A DNA stretch of 64,000 nucleotides, taken from NCBI RefSeq assembly GCF_024273195.1, contig NZ_JAMZCU010000001.1, positions 248,001 through 312,000 on the forward strand. The letters run 5' to 3'. Source of the DNA: Devosia ureilytica. Lineage in GTDB: Bacteria > Pseudomonadota > Alphaproteobacteria > Rhizobiales > Devosiaceae. The notes below the pieces were generated by a model. That model was not told the origin of the DNA. It was given only the letters and a program-made list of their open reading frames with translations, and did not search any database. A program made the position numbers and the translations under genes. Positions 16,746 to 24,844 of the stretch are shown one piece after another. Within the stretch, counting starts at the first letter, position 1; every line of letters begins with the position of its first letter.

Positions 16746-17834
16746 ATGACCAAGGCAGCGTCGATCGATATCGCATCGGTTTCCAAGATTTACGGCAAGA
16801 CCACTGCCGTGGACTCGATCAGCCTCAAGATCCCCGCCGGAAGCTACTGCTGCCTGCTCGGGCCTTCGGGCTGCGGCAAGACCTCCACCCTGCGCATGAT
16901 TGCGGGGCACGAGAGCATTTCGGTGGGCGATATTCGGCTTGGGCCCACTGTCGTCAATGATCTGCCGCCCGCCAAGCGCGGCACGGCAATGATGTTCCAG
17001 TCCTACGCTCTGTTCCCGCATCTCGATCTGATCGACAATGTTGCTTTCAGCCTCACCATGGCTGGCATGACCAAGAACGAGCGCCGGGCCAAGGCGCTGG
17101 ACATGCTCACGCTCATGCAGATGGAGGCCTATGCCGACCGCCGGCCGGCCCAGCTCTCCGGTGGCCAGCAACAGCGCGTGGCCCTGGCCCGCGCGCTGAT
17201 CACTGACCCAGAGGCACTGCTGCTCGATGAGCCGCTCTCGGCGCTCGACCCCTTCCTCAAGGTGCGCATGCGCGCCGAACTCAAGAAGCTGCAGAAAAGC
17301 CTCGGCATCACCTTCGTCCACGTGACCCATAGCCAAGAAGAGGCCATGGCGCTGGCTGACCTCATCGTTGTTATGAGCGACGGGCGCATCGAACAGGCCG
17401 CGCCACCACGCGAGATTTTCGAGCGTCCGGCTACGGCTTTTGTTGCCCGCTTCATGGGTGACCACAACGTCATTTCGGGCCGCTCAGCGGGGGGCGCCGA
17501 TGGCCTGGCGCAATTGTCCATTCCGGGGGCATCGACCTTTGCCGCCATGGGCACCGCGTCCGCGGACAACCAACCCCTCGATATCGCCGTCCGCACCGAC
17601 CGGGTCCGGCTTGGTGGCCCAGTGACCAAGGGTCTCGGCTTCACCGGGATAGTTTCCAACATCGAATATCGCGGCGCCACGGTGAAGATCACCTGCGATG
17701 GCGCCGGCATTTCCGACTTCACCGCCATCATTTCCGACAAGGCGTTCTTTGCTACGACAGTCAGCGTCGGGGATGCGGTGCCCCTCAATTGGGACGCCGG
17801 GGACGCGATCGTCCTTGGTCGTCTTGATGCCTAA
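16746..17834 (+). CDS. PotA-type ABC transporter ATP-binding protein
   Basis: A 362-residue ATPase of the spermidine/putrescine-type importer group. Walker A is GPSGCGKTS, signature LSGGQQQRVALARAL, Walker B ALLLDEPLSALD and switch His HVTHSQEEAMALAD. The C-terminal 120 residues are the TOBE-like regulatory domain (LGFTGIVSNIEYRGATVKI). ATG 16746 follows AAGGGGG. A GTG six bases earlier is possible. It is the first gene of the sigma-54 operon running to about 22508. Confidence 0.93.
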   Translation: MTKAASIDIASVSKIYGKTTAVDSISLKIPAGSYCCLLGPSGCGKTSTLRMIAGHESISVGDIRLGPTVVNDLPPAKRGTAMMFQSYALFPHLDLIDNVAFSLTMAGMTKNERRAKALDMLTLMQMEAYADRRPAQLSGGQQQRVALARALITDPEALLLDEPLSALDPFLKVRMRAELKKLQKSLGITFVHVTHSQEEAMALADLIVVMSDGRIEQAAPPREIFERPATAFVARFMGDHNVISGRSAGGADGLAQLSIPGASTFAAMGTASADNQPLDIAVRTDRVRLGGPVTKGLGFTGIVSNIEYRGATVKITCDGAGISDFTAIISDKAFFATTVSVGDAVPLNWDAGDAIVLGRLDA

Positions 17835-17865
17835 ATCGTCACTCCAGCGAACAGGGACAACAGCT

Positions 17866-19158
17866 ATGACGAAGACCACAGAGAAAAAGGCGGGGATCAG
17901 CCGCCGCAACTTCCTCAAGACCGGCACTGCCGCAGTGGCGGGTGCAGCCGTCGGTTCTGGCGCCATCACCGGCTTCCCCACCATCTGGGCGCAGAACCCG
18001 ATCACGCTGCGCCAGTTTGGCACGGGCGTATCGAACCTCAATGCCATTGCCGAAAAGTGCAAGGAAGACCTCGGCATCACGCTCGAAATGACCGCCACCG
18101 ACTCCGACGCCGCCGCGCAGCGCGCCGTCACCCAGCCGGACAGCTATGACATTGCTGACATCGAATACTGGATCTTGAAGAAAGTCTTCCCCACCGGTGT
18201 CATCCAGCCCATGGATACCTCGCGCCTGACCTATTACGATCAGATCGTGCCATTGTTCAAATCGGGCAAATTGCTGCCCGACAGCGTCATTGCGCAGGGC
18301 ACCGCGCCGCACACGGTCGGCTTTGTCGAAAGCATGGACAGCAAGACTTTCGCAGCTGGCGAAACCGGCTATTTCACCATGGTCCCGACCATCTACAACG
18401 CCGACACGCTGGGCATTCGTCCTGACCTGGTCGGACGCGAAATCACGTCCTGGGCCGACATCATGGACCCGGCCTTCAAGGGCAAGACCTCGATCCTCAA
18501 CATCCCCTCGATCGGCATCATGGACGCGGCCATGATCATGGAAGCCATGGGTGAAATCACCTATGCCGACAAGGGCAACATGACCACCGAAGAAATCGAC
18601 AAGACCATCGACTTTCTGATCAAAGCCAAACAGGACGGTCAGTTCCGTGCCTTCTGGAAGAGCTTTGACGAGAGCGTCAACCTGATGGCGTCGGGCGAAG
18701 TGGTCATCCAGTCCATGTGGTCGCCAGCCGTTGCGGCCGTCCGCTCTCGCGGCATAGCCTGCAAGTATCAGCCGCTTAAGGAAGGTTACCGCTCATGGGG
18801 TGGTGGTCTGGGCCTGGCCGCCCACCTCTCCGGTGCACAGCTCGATGCCGCCTACGAATATATCAACTGGTACACGTCCGGTTGGGTCGGCGGCTACCTC
18901 AATCGCCAAGGCTATTACTCGGCCAATATGGAAACGGCCAAGCAGTACATGTCCGAGGACGAGTGGGGCTACTGGATCGAAGGCAAGGCTGCCCAGGGCG
19001 ACATCCTCGCTCCCGATGGCACAGTCATGGAAAAGGCCGGCGCCGTGCGTGATGGTGGCTCGTTCGAAGAGCGCATGGGTAAGGTTGCCTGCTGGAATTC
19101 GGTCATGGACGAAGACCGCTACATGGTTCGTCGCTGGAACGAGTTCATCGCAGCTTGA
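17866..19158 (+). CDS. PotD-type extracellular substrate-binding protein with Tat signal
   Basis: A 430-residue periplasmic binding protein of the polyamine/opine-type ABC family. The N-terminus carries a full twin-arginine signal (SRRNFLKTG, near residues 13-21) with a hydrophobic stretch ending at IWAQ, so it should leave the cell folded through TatABC, encoded at 4.7-6.5 kb. The body shows EYWILKKVFPTGVIQPMD and SWADIMDPAFKGKTSI, typical of this family. Substrate cannot be read from sequence. The downstream racemase gene suggests an amino acid, hydantoin or ureide rather than a polyamine. ATG 17866 gives an intact signal peptide. Confidence 0.92.
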   Translation: MTKTTEKKAGISRRNFLKTGTAAVAGAAVGSGAITGFPTIWAQNPITLRQFGTGVSNLNAIAEKCKEDLGITLEMTATDSDAAAQRAVTQPDSYDIADIEYWILKKVFPTGVIQPMDTSRLTYYDQIVPLFKSGKLLPDSVIAQGTAPHTVGFVESMDSKTFAAGETGYFTMVPTIYNADTLGIRPDLVGREITSWADIMDPAFKGKTSILNIPSIGIMDAAMIMEAMGEITYADKGNMTTEEIDKTIDFLIKAKQDGQFRAFWKSFDESVNLMASGEVVIQSMWSPAVAAVRSRGIACKYQPLKEGYRSWGGGLGLAAHLSGAQLDAAYEYINWYTSGWVGGYLNRQGYYSANMETAKQYMSEDEWGYWIEGKAAQGDILAPDGTVMEKAGAVRDGGSFEERMGKVACWNSVMDEDRYMVRRWNEFIAA

Positions 19159-19193
19159 TGAGACGGGGAGGTAAACCCGCCTGACACTGATCC

Positions 19194-19268
19194 GCCCTCG
19201 GGCTTGACCCGAGGGCCAATGCCAAGCTGGCACGGGTCGCGAGTGGCCCTCGGGTCAAGTCCGGGGGC
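19194..19268. repeat. Long inverted repeat between binding-protein and permease genes
   Basis: Two 25-base arms (19194-19218 and 19244-19268) are reverse complements at 23 of 25 positions. The two exceptions become G-U pairs in RNA, so the transcript can form a 25-bp stem with a 25-base loop. Each arm contains the CGGGTCAAG core, itself partly palindromic, of a repeat type often seen in rhizobial intergenic DNA. The position, 35 bases after the binding-protein stop, recalls the REP hairpins of E. coli malE-malF that raise binding-protein levels. Confidence 0.8.
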
Positions 19269-19293
19269 CGCACCGTGGAACTGGAGAGCACTG

Positions 19294-20151
19294 TTGAACA
19301 ACCTTCTGACCCGCGCGACGCCTTATCTGCAGGCAACGCCACTGACCTTGATCTTGGGCTTCTTCCTGGCTTTGCCGATCCTGCTACTCGTGCTCGTCAG
19401 CTTCTGGGACTATGATTTCGCCGGCATGTATCCGGGCTTTTTCACCTTCAACTATGCCGAAACGCTGGGCTCCTGGGTAACCTGGCGCACCTATGGCAAT
19501 ACGCTGAAATTTGCTTTCTTGGTTTGGGCAATCACGGCGTTTCTTGGGTTCTGGGTAGCCTATTTCCTGGCCTTCCACATTCGGACCACCGCCATGCAAA
19601 TGGTGCTGTTTCTTGTCTGCACTGTGCCCTTCCTGACATCCAACATCATCCGCATGATTTCCTGGATCCCGGTGCTGGGACGCAACGGATTGGTCAACTC
19701 AACTTTGGTCAGCGCAGGGGTCATTGATCAGCCAATAGAGTGGCTGCTTTATTCAGACTTCGCCGTGGTGCTCGCCATGGTGCATCTCTACACCCTCTTC
19801 ATGGTCACCCCGATCTTCAACACCATGATGCGCATTGACCGCGCCCTGGTGGAAGCGGCCCGCGATGCGGGCGCCAAGAATTGGCAGATCATCTGGCATG
19901 TCATCCTGCCGCTGGCCAAGCCGGGCATTGCCATCGGCACCATTTTCGTCGTGACCCTGGTCATGGCTGATTTCTCCACCGTGCAGGTGATGAGTGGTGG
20001 GCAATCCGCTTCGGTGGCTCTGATGATGCGCAACCAGATGAGTTTGCTGCAATATCCGGCGGCAGCCGCCAATGCAGTCGTATTGCTGGTGGTGGTCCTT
20101 GTGATGGTCGCGGGCATCCTCCGCATTGTCGATATTCGCAAGGAGCTGTGA
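19294..20151 (+). CDS. ABC transporter permease (PotB-type)
   Basis: Inner-membrane permease of the operon 1 importer. About six membrane segments are visible (TLILGFFLALPILLLVLVSF, FAFLVWAITAFLGFWVAYF and later ones), with the cytoplasmic EAA loop EAARDAGAKNWQIIWHVILPLAKPG that contacts the ATPase. The start is not ATG. TTG 19294 with GGAGAG just upstream gives MNNLLTRATPYLQATPL and 285 residues. Earlier in-frame ATG codons would run the protein through the inverted repeat and are unlikely. Confidence 0.9.
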   Translation: MNNLLTRATPYLQATPLTLILGFFLALPILLLVLVSFWDYDFAGMYPGFFTFNYAETLGSWVTWRTYGNTLKFAFLVWAITAFLGFWVAYFLAFHIRTTAMQMVLFLVCTVPFLTSNIIRMISWIPVLGRNGLVNSTLVSAGVIDQPIEWLLYSDFAVVLAMVHLYTLFMVTPIFNTMMRIDRALVEAARDAGAKNWQIIWHVILPLAKPGIAIGTIFVVTLVMADFSTVQVMSGGQSASVALMMRNQMSLLQYPAAAANAVVLLVVVLVMVAGILRIVDIRKEL

Positions 20152-20152
20152 G

Positions 20153-20968
20153 ATGAGCGAAAAACGCAGCCTCGGCTTCTATGTCCTCGCCGTCTTCTTC
20201 ATCCTTTTCGTGCTGTTCCTTTATGGCCCCCTGTCAGCGGTGTTCATTCTGAGCTTCCAGGGCCCCTCCGGGGGGCTGACCTTCCCGCTCAACGGGGTGT
20301 CATTGCACTGGTTCTTCAACCTCTTCGAGCGTCAGGCCGTGGGTGATTTCGGCGCCAGTTTTGGCCGATCCTTCGCGCTCGGACTTATGGTCATGGCGGT
20401 GACGGTGCTCGTATCACTGCTAGCAGGTTTGGCCTTTAGACGGCGCTTTTTTGGTGCAACGCCATTGTTTTACCTAACCGTGGCCAGCCTGGTGGTTCCC
20501 TCCATCATCGTCAGTCTGGGGATTGGCGTCCTCTACCAGCAGATCGGTATCCGGCCCGCCTGGTTCAGCTCCGCTTTTGGCGCCCATTTGACCTGGACGC
20601 TGCCCTTCGGCGTCCTCATCATGTTCGCGGTCTTCAACCGTTTCTCCCCCACATATGAAGAGGCGGCCCGTGACCTTGGTGCCTCCTCCTGGCAGACCTT
20701 TGCGCATGTGGTCCTGCCCATGATCGCGCCAAGCCTGATCGGTGTCGGGCTGTTCGGGTTCACCCTGTCCTATGACGAGTTCGCACGCAGTCTCATGACT
20801 TCTGGCAGCGCCAATACCTTGCCGCTCGAGATCTATGGCATGACCACCAATGTCACGACGCCGGTTCTCTACGCACTGGGGACGGTGACGACACTGTTTT
20901 CCTTCCTGGTCATTCTGGGGACCATCGGCTTGATTCAGCTTCTGCAGCGCCGGCGGGTGCGGTCATGA
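20153..20968 (+). CDS. ABC transporter permease (PotC-type)
   Basis: Second permease subunit of the importer, 271 residues with about six membrane segments and the EAA loop EEAARDLGASSWQTFAHVVLPMIAPS. ATG 20153 follows AAGGAG and lies 1 base after the upstream stop. The TGA overlaps the ATG of the racemase gene by 4 bases, so the enzyme and transporter genes are tightly coupled. Confidence 0.93.
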   Translation: MSEKRSLGFYVLAVFFILFVLFLYGPLSAVFILSFQGPSGGLTFPLNGVSLHWFFNLFERQAVGDFGASFGRSFALGLMVMAVTVLVSLLAGLAFRRRFFGATPLFYLTVASLVVPSIIVSLGIGVLYQQIGIRPAWFSSAFGAHLTWTLPFGVLIMFAVFNRFSPTYEEAARDLGASSWQTFAHVVLPMIAPSLIGVGLFGFTLSYDEFARSLMTSGSANTLPLEIYGMTTNVTTPVLYALGTVTTLFSFLVILGTIGLIQLLQRRRVRS

Positions 20969-21696
20969 CCAGGCTGCTCGTGGTCAATCCCAACACCACC
21001 GCGACCATGACCGAAACCATTGCTGCTGCCGCGCGCCAGGCGGCAGGTGGGGAAACCGCGATTGAGGCGGTGACCAGCGCCATGGGGCCCGCCTCGATTG
21101 AGGGCTTTTACGACGAAGCTTTTGCGGTGCCGGGCCTGCTGGCCACGATAGCGGCTGGCGAATCGGGTGGAGCGCAGGCAGCCATCATCGCCTGTTTCGA
21201 CGATACCGGCCTAGACGCTGCGCGCGCGATGGCGGCAATTCCGGTTCTCGGCATTTGCGAAAGCGCTCTCACTCTCGCTGCCATGATCGCCAAGCGCTTC
21301 ACCGTGGTGACCACGATGGAGCGTTCTCGCGTGCCCATTGAGGAACTCGTCGACCGCTACGGCATGGCCCGAAAGGCCCATGTTCGCGCCGCCAATATTT
21401 CGGTCCTGTCCCTGGAAGATCCCAATTCAGGCGCGCGTGATAAGCTGAGAAGCGAGATCACCCGTGCTATTGCCGAGGACAATGCAGAAGCCATCGTTCT
21501 CGGATGCGCTGGCATGGCGGATCTGGCGCGCACCCTTCAAGTCGAATTCGGCATGCCAGTGATCGACGGGGTGGGCGCGGCCGTCAAACAGGCGGAGGCT
21601 TTGGTAGCACTGGGGCTGTCCACCAGCAAACGCGGCGCCTATGCTGCGCCTGTCCCCAAACCCTATACAGGCATGTTGGCCCAATTCGCTCCATGA
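20965..21696 (+). CDS. Asp/Glu/hydantoin-type racemase
   Basis: A 243-residue member of the cofactor-independent Asp/Glu/hydantoin racemase superfamily. The N-terminus LLVVNPNTTATMTETI is typical of hydantoin and allantoin racemases (HyuE/HpxA type). The two catalytic cysteines are visible in IIACFDDTGLDAAR and VLGCAGMADL. The likely reaction is interconversion of D and L forms of a 5-substituted hydantoin or allantoin, which would let both enantiomers enter a stereospecific hydrolase pathway. No hydantoinase or allantoinase gene lies in the window, so the rest of the pathway must be elsewhere. It overlaps both neighbours by ATGA. Confidence 0.88.
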   Translation: MTRLLVVNPNTTATMTETIAAAARQAAGGETAIEAVTSAMGPASIEGFYDEAFAVPGLLATIAAGESGGAQAAIIACFDDTGLDAARAMAAIPVLGICESALTLAAMIAKRFTVVTTMERSRVPIEELVDRYGMARKAHVRAANISVLSLEDPNSGARDKLRSEITRAIAEDNAEAIVLGCAGMADLARTLQVEFGMPVIDGVGAAVKQAEALVALGLSTSKRGAYAAPVPKPYTGMLAQFAP

Positions 21697-22508
21697 CCGC
21701 TGACATTCGCATCCTCAACATCGATCAGATCGAAACACTGATCGACTGGGCTGCCGCCGAAGGCTGGAATCCGGGTCTCGACGATGCCCGACGGTTTCAA
21801 CTGGCCGATCCAAACGGTTTTCTTGGCGCCTTTGTCGATGGCCGCATGGTCGCGGGAATTTCGGTTGTCGCCTACAGCAACCAGTTCGGCTTTCTGGGGC
21901 TCTATATCTGTCATCCCGATTTTCGTGGGCAAGGCTATGGCCGCGCCGTCTGGAATGCTGGCATGGCCTATCTTGGCGACCGTACAATCGGCCTTGATGG
22001 TGTACCTCAGCAGCAGGCCAGTTACCGCAAGATGGGCTTCGTCACCGAGTACGAAACCGTCCGGATGGTGGGGGCGCTCGATCTTGTCTCGGCACGGCAT
22101 GTCAGTGTTGCGCCGATTTTGGCCGCTTCGGTCGTACGGGATGTCGACCTCGCCTGTTTTCCCAGCGAGCGACAGTCATTTTTGGAGGCTTGGATCGCGC
22201 CCCCGCACCAGGCGTGGTTCAGCACGCGCGACGGAGCGGTTACCGGCTATGTTGTTGTCCGCGAGTGCCGGACTGCGCGAAAGGTCGGTCCGCTCTTCGC
22301 CCATGACCTTGAGACAGCGATGACGCTGCTTGGCACTGTCGAGGGTGAGGTTCAGATTGATGTGCCCATGCACCAAGTTGCTTTGCTGGCCAAGCTGAAA
22401 GAGCGCGGTTTTGACGGGCAATTCAACACGGCCAGAATGTATCGAGGCGCCGCACCTGACGTTCGTCTCGATCGTGTCTTTGCGGTGTCGACGCTCGAAC
22501 TAGGGTAG
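21693..22508 (+). CDS. GNAT N-acetyltransferase with C-terminal extension
   Basis: A 271-residue protein. The first 130 residues are a GNAT fold (the acetyl-CoA loop is seen in HPDFRGQGYGRAVWNAG), and the second half (APILAASVVRDVDLACFPSERQSFLEAW onward) resembles the Acetyltransf_18-type domain often joined to it. ATG 21693 overlaps the racemase stop by 4 bases, so it is the last gene of the sigma-54 operon. The substrate is unknown. It could acetylate the imported compound or a product of it. Confidence 0.85.
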   Translation: MTADIRILNIDQIETLIDWAAAEGWNPGLDDARRFQLADPNGFLGAFVDGRMVAGISVVAYSNQFGFLGLYICHPDFRGQGYGRAVWNAGMAYLGDRTIGLDGVPQQQASYRKMGFVTEYETVRMVGALDLVSARHVSVAPILAASVVRDVDLACFPSERQSFLEAWIAPPHQAWFSTRDGAVTGYVVVRECRTARKVGPLFAHDLETAMTLLGTVEGEVQIDVPMHQVALLAKLKERGFDGQFNTARMYRGAAPDVRLDRVFAVSTLELG

Positions 22509-22813
22509 TTCGTCAACCTCGTTACGCACGCCTCAGAATGGCCAGCTGCGTCTCCCCAAAACCTCCAGTAACCAAGATCCGTCGATGGCTCAAATCTTCG
22601 GTGGCCGCGGAATATCCGCCTTTCTGCTTTGTGCCTCAAATCGAACGATCGCGGCCGACATTCAGGCGCAAACAAGGAGTTGCCAAGCGCGAAATCAGCG
22701 ATGTTTCCGCTGCGACCGTGCTGAGGTGCATGCCTGTTTGTGCCTCGACGATTGCATGCAACTTGCAGTCTTTTTGCCGCGGGGTTAGTCAGATGCCCTG
22801 AATGGAGGCGCAC
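22509..22813. other. Intergenic gap between operon 1 and the TetR gene
   Basis: A 305-base stretch with no convincing coding potential on either strand and no intrinsic terminator after the GNAT gene. The only notable element is the perfect palindrome TTGCATGCAA at 22752-22761, about 50 bases before the TetR start, which could be a regulator site. Confidence 0.5.
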
Positions 22814-23497
22814 ATGCGGGCAGCGAAAAAGCGGATCGGACCGCCCTCTGGTCCGCGGCAGCTCAATATTGCCGAAACCCGCGACAAGATTCTAAGGGCC
22901 GCTATCGTCCAATTCGCCAAAAATGGCTTTTCGGGCGCGCGCATCGAGAGCATCTGTAAAGACGCAGACGTCAATGCGCGCATGGTCTATCATTACTATG
23001 TCGACAAGGCCGGCCTTTACGTGGCCGTGCTTGAGCACGTCCTGGGTGAATTGCGGACCGAGGAGCTCAAGCTCGATGTCTCTGCCGCAGAGCCGATTGA
23101 TGGCCTTTTGACCATGTTCGACTTCATTTTCGGTCACTTTGCCAAGCACCCCGAACTCATCCGCTTGCTCTCGGCGGAGAACCTGCTGGAAGGGAGCTAT
23201 CTCAAGACCTCGATGGCGACCCCGGCAGTTGCATCACCGGTGGTCGAGCATATCGATACGCTTTTACGGCGTGGTGAAGAGCAGGGTGCGGTGCGGGTCG
23301 GGATCGATGCTCTGCACCTCTATGTGGTCATGGTCGCGCTTTCCTATTTCCACAAGTCCAACGCCTATACCTTGGCCACCATCTGGAACGACGCGCTTCT
23401 CACCCGAGATTGGCAGAACGATCATCGTGCCTTTGCGCGAAGCATGCTCGCTACCTTCTTGGCGCCTGTCCCTGCTTCCCAAACTGCCTGCCCATAA
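22814..23497 (+). CDS. TetR-family transcriptional regulator
   Basis: A 227-residue regulator with an N-terminal TetR helix-turn-helix (AIVQFAKNGFSGARIESICKDADVNARMVYHYYVDKAGLY). The C-terminal ligand domain (MFDFIFGHFAKHPELIRLLSAENLLEG) is of the TetR_C_29-like type. ATG 22814 has GGAGG 5 bases upstream, which favours it over ATG 22802. It precedes and reads in the same direction as the BMP transporter operon. A TetR next to RutB- and RutC-like genes recalls RutR, although the sequence is not closely RutR-like. The inverted repeat at 23685-23708 is its best candidate operator. Confidence 0.9.
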   Translation: MRAAKKRIGPPSGPRQLNIAETRDKILRAAIVQFAKNGFSGARIESICKDADVNARMVYHYYVDKAGLYVAVLEHVLGELRTEELKLDVSAAEPIDGLLTMFDFIFGHFAKHPELIRLLSAENLLEGSYLKTSMATPAVASPVVEHIDTLLRRGEEQGAVRVGIDALHLYVVMVALSYFHKSNAYTLATIWNDALLTRDWQNDHRAFARSMLATFLAPVPASQTACP

Positions 23498-23669
23498 TTT
23501 AAGCAACCTCCGCCTCTTGCCTGGGCATTGATCTAGGGGCGTGCCCCGATTGGTCGGCTCAGCACATTGCTGCCTCGATATTCGAGCTTAAGTTGTTCAT
23601 CCCGCAAGTCTTTTAAGTATATAGTTTTTTACTAAATGGCGGTGGCCGAAGGAGCGTCCCGGACGGGTT

Positions 23670-23685
23670 TGGCACGCCGATTGCA
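23670..23685 (+). promoter_or_regulatory. Sigma-54 (-24/-12) promoter of operon 2
   Basis: TGGCACGCCGATTGCA is a full match to TGGCACG-N4-TTGC(A). Predicted start of transcription is near 23696, 32 bases before the ATG. It is the second perfect sigma-54 site within 7 kb, upstream of the same kind of gene set. Confidence 0.87.
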
Positions 23686-23708
23686 TTAGTAAGTGGGTGA
23701 TTACTAAT
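23685..23708. promoter_or_regulatory. Inverted repeat overlapping the operon 2 start site
   Basis: ATTAGTAA and TTACTAAT form a perfect 8-8-8 inverted repeat covering about -11 to +13 relative to the expected sigma-54 start. That position suits a repressor that blocks open-complex formation. The adjacent TetR is the obvious candidate. A further half-site, TTACTAAA, lies at 23629-23636. Confidence 0.6.
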
Positions 23709-23727
23709 TCGGTGCAAGGACTCCACC

Positions 23728-24795
23728 ATGACGCTTAAACATTTGCTCAGTGCAGCGCTGGCCGCTTCAGCGCTCGTTGCTCTCCCCGTTTCGGCCGACG
23801 ATAACAAAATCGGCTTCATCTATGTCGGTCCGGCCGCCGACTATGGCTACAACATGTCCATGGACCTCGGCCGCCTCTACCTGGAGGAGAAGATTGAGGG
23901 CATCGAGACCACTGCGATCGAGAACATTCCTGAATCGGCCGAAGTCGAGCAGGTCATGGAGCGCCTGATCAATTCTGGTCACTCCATCATCTTTGCCACG
24001 AGCTATGGCTATCTCGACTACGCAATTGCCCTTGGTGAAAAATACCCTGACGTAAAATTCCTCCATGCTGGCGGTCTCAAGACGTCAGACAATGTCGGCA
24101 CCTATTGGGCTGATAGCGACGATGGCATGTATCTGGCCGGTATCGCAGCCGGCGAGAAATCGGAAACCGGCAAGCTGGGCTTTATCGGCGCGTTCCAGAT
24201 CCCGCAGCTCTTCCGCTCCATCAACGCCTTCACGCTGGGTGCGCAATCCGTCAATCCGGACGCAACCGTGACGGTGGTCTGGACCGGCGGATGGTGGGAG
24301 CCGCAGAAGGAAGCCGATGCGGTCAACGCATTTGCCGATGAAGGCATTGACGTCATTGCCGAGCAGGTGGACAGCCCCATCACCATTGCGCAGACTGCCG
24401 AGAAGCGCGGTGTTCATATCATCGGCAAGGACGTCAATGTGATGGATCGGGCTCCGGCTGCGTGGTTGACCGGCGTTTCCTGGAACTGGGGACCGATGAT
24501 GGAGCAACTGGTTTCCGAAATCCACGCTGGGACCTGGACGCCTTCACATTTGCGCAGCGACCTGGCTGGCGGTGCTGCCGTGCTTGATCCGTTTGGCGAT
24601 GCGGTTCCTGCGGAAGTGCAGTCGGCCGTGGTCGCCAAGAAGGACGAGATCGTGGGCGGCAGCTTCGACATCTGGAGCGGCCCTATTCTCAAACAGGACG
24701 GTTCGGAAGCCGTCGGTGCTGGCTCTGCACTCGACATGACGGCCATCGAAAGCATGGACTTTCTGGTTCAGGGCGTGATCGGTTCGACCAACTGA
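23728..24795 (+). CDS. BMP-family ABC transporter substrate-binding protein
   Basis: A 355-residue periplasmic protein of the basic membrane protein (BMP/Med) family, whose characterised members bind nucleosides, purines and related heterocycles. The Sec signal peptide is HLLSAALAASALVALPVSAD. The mature part begins NKIGFIYVGPAADYGYNM. Other family features are FLHAGG, GFIGAFQIPQLFRSINAFTLGAQ and VSWNWGPMMEQLV. AAGGA precedes the ATG. It is the first gene of the sigma-54 operon. The substrate is probably a nucleobase-like or ureide compound, given the hydrolase genes downstream. Confidence 0.93.
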   Translation: MTLKHLLSAALAASALVALPVSADDNKIGFIYVGPAADYGYNMSMDLGRLYLEEKIEGIETTAIENIPESAEVEQVMERLINSGHSIIFATSYGYLDYAIALGEKYPDVKFLHAGGLKTSDNVGTYWADSDDGMYLAGIAAGEKSETGKLGFIGAFQIPQLFRSINAFTLGAQSVNPDATVTVVWTGGWWEPQKEADAVNAFADEGIDVIAEQVDSPITIAQTAEKRGVHIIGKDVNVMDRAPAAWLTGVSWNWGPMMEQLVSEIHAGTWTPSHLRSDLAGGAAVLDPFGDAVPAEVQSAVVAKKDEIVGGSFDIWSGPILKQDGSEAVGAGSALDMTAIESMDFLVQGVIGSTN

Positions 24796-24844
24796 CCTGC
24801 CGGGGCGGTGCCTCGGCTCCGCCCCTATTTGCAAGGAGATACTA

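Noticed and set aside
1040-19245. Other TGGCACG strings (near 1044, 9244 and 19229) as sigma-54 promoters
   Set aside because: None has TTGC at the required spacing. Two lie within coding regions, and the third lies in the loop of the inverted repeat.
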